8,703 nucleotides of DNA from Opitutaceae bacterium (GTDB taxonomy: Bacteria > Verrucomicrobiota > Verrucomicrobiia > Opitutales > Opitutaceae), in NCBI GenBank assembly GCA_005787865.1, contig SXZN01000152.1:1-8703 (forward strand), given 5' to 3'. The notes beneath the pieces are model-generated. The model did no database searches. It was not told the origin of the DNA and saw nothing but the letters and a program-made list of their open reading frames with translations. A program made the translations under genes and the position numbers. This document shows positions 6,597 to 8,703 of the stretch, one piece after another; within the stretch, counting starts at the first letter, position 1, and every line of letters starts with the position of its first letter.

Positions 6597-6718
6597 GGTT
6601 TAAGTTTTAAGTTCAGATCGATCAAGGCAGAGGAGGAAAAGAGGAAAATTGGGAAAGAAGAAATTGAAAAACTAAGACCCGGATTAAATCTTAAAACTTA
6701 CACCTTAAAACTTAAACC
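6597..6718. mobile_element. 122-bp MITE-like element with perfect 15-bp terminal inverted repeats
   Basis: GGTTTAAGTTTTAAG (6597-6611) and CTTAAAACTTAAACC (6704-6718) are exact reverse complements. They bound 92 bp of strongly purine-rich sequence on the plus strand (AGGAGGAAAAGAGG, GGGAAAGAAG). Both ends belong to TTTAAG modules found elsewhere as single copies. No coding potential exists inside. No target-site duplication is visible at the edges, so this may be two oppositely oriented repeat modules rather than a mobilised unit. Confidence 0.45.
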
Positions 6719-6738
6719 TCAGCCAGCACCCCGAAATA

Positions 6739-6800
6739 CGCGAAGTGACGCGAAAGGGGGCGGAAAAGATGAAACTTTGGAAAGTAGAAAATCGAGAAAC
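6739..6800 (+). repeat. Dispersed repeat copy, plus-oriented partner of 4728-4790
   Basis: Sixty-two bases match the reverse complement of 4728-4790 (one gap, three substitutions). The left part (6717-6756, from CCTCAGCC through CGCGAAGTGACGCGAA) also matches 6898-6937 as a direct repeat with about six differences. Confidence 0.9.
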
Positions 6801-6897
6801 TGAGACTCGGATCGGCCCTCTGACCTTTCGCCTCTGTTTCGCCAAGGGCGAGAACTGAGGACGAACACTGGGTTGATAGTAATCAACAACGGTGCTG

Positions 6898-6937
6898 CCT
6901 CAGCAAGCACCGCGAAGGGCGCGAAGTGACGCGAACG
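6898..6937 (+). repeat. CGCGAAG-type repeat copy
   Basis: A direct repeat of 6717-6756. It contains ACCGCGAAGGGCGCGAAG (6909-6926), which matches the reverse complement of 4681-4698 at 17 of 18 positions. This copy lacks the downstream GATGAAAC module. Confidence 0.82.
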
Positions 6938-6979
6938 CAAAAATCCGGGCTTAAACCTTAAAACTATCTAGCCACTAAC

Positions 6980-7021
6980 CTCTCACCACTGACCTTTCAG
7001 CTCTCGCCTCTCACCTTTCAG
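6980..7021. repeat. Two tandem 21-bp units overlapping the FGE stop codon
   Basis: Units 6980-7000 and 7001-7021 both begin CTCTC and end ACCTTTCAG, and agree at 18 of 21 positions. The second unit contains the stop codon (7011-7013) and the last codons of the FGE-like gene, so the annotated C-terminal residues (about AER) are written in repeat DNA. Confidence 0.75.
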
Positions 7022-8111
7022 CACTGGCCGACTGCACGCAGCGGAAGCCGACGTGATTGCTCGATGAGCGAATCTCGCCCTTACCGCGTGTGCCGAGGAT
7101 GTAGCGTGTGCAATACTGGTCGGTGCAGAGAAAGGACCCGCCGCGCTGGACGCGCTTGAGGGCACCCGGTTCGTCAGGATCGTACGAGGAAGTCGGACCA
7201 CGGGGGTTACTGACAACCCCACCGGCGGCGGCGGCCTGGGCGTAGGCATCCGGGCGATACCAATCGCTGCACCACTCCCAGACATTTCCGGCCACGTCGT
7301 AGAGGCCGTAGGGATTGGCGGGATATTGGCCGACCGGGGCGATCCCCTTGAAGCCGTCCTCCCCGGTGTCGCCGGCGGTGACGGGAAATTGCCCCTGATA
7401 TATATTAGCCTGGAATTTTTCGCCGGGCTTGAGTTCTTCGCCCCAAGCAAAAATTTGGCCGGCGGAACCGCCGCGGGCGGCGAATTCCCACTCGGCTTCG
7501 GTGGGCAGCCGCTTGCCGGCCCATTGCGCGTAGGCGGCGGCGTCTTCATAGGCGATGTGGACGACGGGGATTTTTCCCGCATTTTTCACGTCGCTACCCG
7601 GGCCGGCCGGATGTTGCCAATCCACTCCTGCCACGTAACTCCACCAACGAGCTTGAGTCAGCGGCACCGGCCCGGGCTGGGGCGTGAAAAGAATGGATCC
7701 GGCGACTAATACTTCGGGCGGCGCGCCGGGAAACTCCGCCTCGGTCGGCTTCTGCTCGGCGACGGTGACATAACCGGTGGCCGCGACGAATTTTGCAAAC
7801 TGCTCATTGGTGACCTCCGTGGCGTCCATCCAAAAGGGATCTACGCGTACTCGGTGGATGGGTTGCGCATCCTTGGTGGCACCGGGCAAACTGCACATGT
7901 CCTCGGCTTCGATGTTCGCCCCCATGGAAAACTCACCGCCCGGAATCCACACCATGCCAGCCGGCCCAGCCGCCGGAGCCGGAGTGGTATCGGCCACCGT
8001 CGGCGCAAACCCGGAATCCGCGGCCGCGACCTCAGCCAGCATGAATGCGGCCAGGATGAAAGCGGCGGACCCACGAGGACAAAATTTCAGGATTAGAGTG
8101 CGTGGAAACAT
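7011..8111 (-). CDS. Exported formylglycine-generating enzyme (SUMF1/FGE family) with intact catalytic cysteines
   Basis: A 366-residue FGE-sulfatase-domain protein. An N-terminal signal peptide (n-region with Arg4, Lys9, Arg13; h-region AAFILAAFMLA; likely cleavage after AAA at 31) predicts export. The domain starts at GMVWIPGGEFSMG (53-65) and contains PFWMDATEVTNEQFAKFV, AGKRLPTEAEWEFAARGG, NIYQGQFPVTAGDTGEDGF, YGLYDVAGNVWEWCSDWY and the end RVQRGGSFLCTDQYCTRY, then NHVGFRC. Cys329 and Cys334 have the C-x4-C spacing of the two copper-binding catalytic cysteines of true FGE; many bacterial SUMF1-domain relatives lack them. Resemblance to human SUMF1 is unusually close, also in the QGxFPVT.....GEDGF segment. 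The expected reaction is oxidation of a sulfatase active-site Cys to formylglycine, but no sulfatase gene is in the window. ATG 8111 is chosen over TTG 8162 because it starts a proper signal peptide. Divergent from S46. Confidence 0.93.
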   Translation of the reverse strand: MFPRTLILKFCPRGSAAFILAAFMLAEVAAADSGFAPTVADTTPAPAAGPAGMVWIPGGEFSMGANIEAEDMCSLPGATKDAQPIHRVRVDPFWMDATEVTNEQFAKFVAATGYVTVAEQKPTEAEFPGAPPEVLVAGSILFTPQPGPVPLTQARWWSYVAGVDWQHPAGPGSDVKNAGKIPVVHIAYEDAAAYAQWAGKRLPTEAEWEFAARGGSAGQIFAWGEELKPGEKFQANIYQGQFPVTAGDTGEDGFKGIAPVGQYPANPYGLYDVAGNVWEWCSDWYRPDAYAQAAAAGGVVSNPRGPTSSYDPDEPGALKRVQRGGSFLCTDQYCTRYILGTRGKGEIRSSSNHVGFRCVQSASAER

Positions 8112-8197
8112 AAATTCGAACGATTGATCCCCTGACCCTGCACCCGCCGCGGCGAATTTCAACCTCGTTGACTGCGGGCAGTAGGGAGGAAGACGCC

Positions 8198-8278
8198 GGG
8201 CTTAGGCTTAAGTTTTAAGGGGTAAGTTTTAAGTTCAGATCGACCAAGGCAGAGGAGGAAAAGAGGAAAATCGGGAAA
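8198..8278 (+). repeat. Dispersed repeat copy between divergent FGE and S46 genes
   Basis: It begins GGGCTTAGGCTTAAGTTTTAAG, as 6590-6611 does with one base changed. It carries a 14-bp duplication of the TAAGTTTTAA unit, and 8223-8278 then matches 6601-6656 at 54 of 56 positions. Its 8205-8233 part is the reverse complement of 6690-6718 with two differences. It sits in the 279-bp region that must hold both divergent promoters. Confidence 0.9.
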
Positions 8279-8390
8279 CGGTGGGCGGATTGTCGTCTCT
8301 TTGCTCAGACCTCTGACCCTAAATCTAAGCCCTGCGGCCGTCTTAACTTTTCCCTTGCCATCGGTTCTCCTTTTGCCCCGTTTTTGCTTT

Positions 8391-8703
8391 ATGACAAAGA
8401 TCTTTCTACCTGCCTTGCTTGCCTGCTTTCTGTCCGTCAACGCGCTCGCGGATGAAGGCATGTGGCTCTTCAACCAGCCGCCGCGCCAACTGCTCAAGGA
8501 TCGGCATCAGTTCGAGCTGACTGAGGCGTGGCTGGAGCACCTGCAGAAGTCGTCCGTGCGCTTCAATTCCGGCGGCTCCGGTAGCTTTGTGAGTGCGGAT
8601 GGTCTGCTCATCTCGAATCATCACGTCGGCGCGGACGCACTGCAAAAGATCAGCACCGAGGAAAAAAATTATCTGCGCGACGGCTTTTCCGCGAAGTCAC
8701 TGG
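8391..8703 (+). CDS. S46 family dipeptidyl-peptidase (DPP7/DPP11-like), N-terminal fragment
   Basis: The first 104 residues of a secreted serine peptidase; the frame is open to the right edge. A Sec signal peptide (FLPALLACFLSVNALA) is cleaved probably after Ala20. DEGMWLFNQPPRQLL follows, the typical mature start of S46 enzymes. GGSGSFVSADGLLISNHHVG (61-80) is the chymotrypsin-fold segment with the catalytic His of the NHH motif (77-78). The following STEEKNYLRDGFSAKSL is also typical of the family. S46 members are about 700 residues long and remove dipeptides from peptide N-termini in the periplasm or at the surface; the catalytic Asp and Ser lie outside the window. Val79 follows NHH where the Porphyromonas enzymes have Cys. 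The S1 preference cannot be deduced. The upstream region is pyrimidine-rich with no Shine-Dalgarno. Divergent from the FGE-like gene. Confidence 0.93.
   Translation, partial: MTKIFLPALLACFLSVNALADEGMWLFNQPPRQLLKDRHQFELTEAWLEHLQKSSVRFNSGGSGSFVSADGLLISNHHVGADALQKISTEEKNYLRDGFSAKSL

Larger units (their letters stand above)
6425..7010. repeat. Repeat-filled non-coding gap between FGE-like and cupin genes
   Basis: These 586 bp contain no credible gene. The order is: a GC hairpin (6486-6511), a CACAAAAAGCACAGAAGGCGCA stretch (from about 6566), a 122-bp element with inverted ends (6597-6718), a CCTCAGCC..CGCGAAGTGACGCGAA unit (6717-6756) continuing into a GATGAAAC module (to 6800), a CTCTGACC/CTCTG pyrimidine stretch (about 6818-6840), a second CCTCAGCA..CGCGAAGTGACGCGAA unit (6898-6937), an inverted TTTAAG module (6951-6965) and a 21-bp tandem duplication that runs into the FGE stop codon. 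Short open frames here are translations of the repeats. Confidence 0.87.

Noticed and set aside
6425..6625. 67-codon N-terminal extension of the cupin gene
   Set aside because: The sequence (LNLKLKPKP) is a translated TTTAAG module plus the GC hairpin; the conserved part begins after ATG 6424.
6719..6940. 73-codon minus-strand open frame in the FGE-cupin gap
   Set aside because: It consists of two repeat copies read in one frame, with no independent coding evidence.
8159..8497. 112-codon minus-strand open frame overlapping the S46 start
   Set aside because: It combines translated repeat (KTYPLKLKPKPG) with the antisense of a well-supported signal peptide.

Overview
The window is GC-rich and, apart from repeat-filled gaps, densely coding. 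It reads like a chromosomal stretch of a Gram-negative member of the Planctomycetota-Verrucomicrobiota group, most likely Verrucomicrobiota (Opitutaceae-like). That placement is inferred from four things: an exported formylglycine-generating-enzyme protein, an SGNH hydrolase fused to an outer-membrane autotransporter barrel, an S46 peptidase, and gaps full of dispersed TTTAAG-type and CGCGAAG-type repeats. No rRNA, tRNA, CRISPR array, transposase or phage gene is visible.

Left half (1-4123, all on the minus strand). In order of transcription: a secreted SGNH/GDSL hydrolase with a C-terminal beta-barrel (2258-4123), a hot-dog-fold acyl-CoA thioesterase (1671-2105), a YqjF/DUF2071 protein (737-1534) and a short-chain dehydrogenase running off the left edge (to 740). 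The last two overlap by ATGA and are almost certainly translationally coupled. The gaps here are short and carry no dispersed repeats.

Right half (4124-8703). A small basic protein of unknown function (4358-4591, plus) faces a secreted Sel1-repeat protein (5055-5612, minus). Upstream of Sel1, on the minus strand, are a two-cupin ChrR-like protein (5768-6424) and an exported formylglycine-generating-enzyme homologue that keeps both catalytic cysteines (7011-8111). A divergent S46 dipeptidyl-peptidase begins at 8391 and runs off the right edge.

All four gaps from 4592 rightwards (4592-5054, 5613-5767, 6425-7010, 8112-8390) carry copies of one modular intergenic repeat family in both orientations. 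It includes a 122-bp element bounded by perfect 15-bp inverted repeats and two perfect GC-rich hairpins. These repeats are the least explained content of the window. The genes do not form one obvious pathway. The common theme is export or envelope function (SGNH autotransporter, Sel1, FGE-like, S46) plus small-molecule and acyl metabolism (thioesterase, DUF2071, SDR). None of the visible start codons has a good Shine-Dalgarno sequence.
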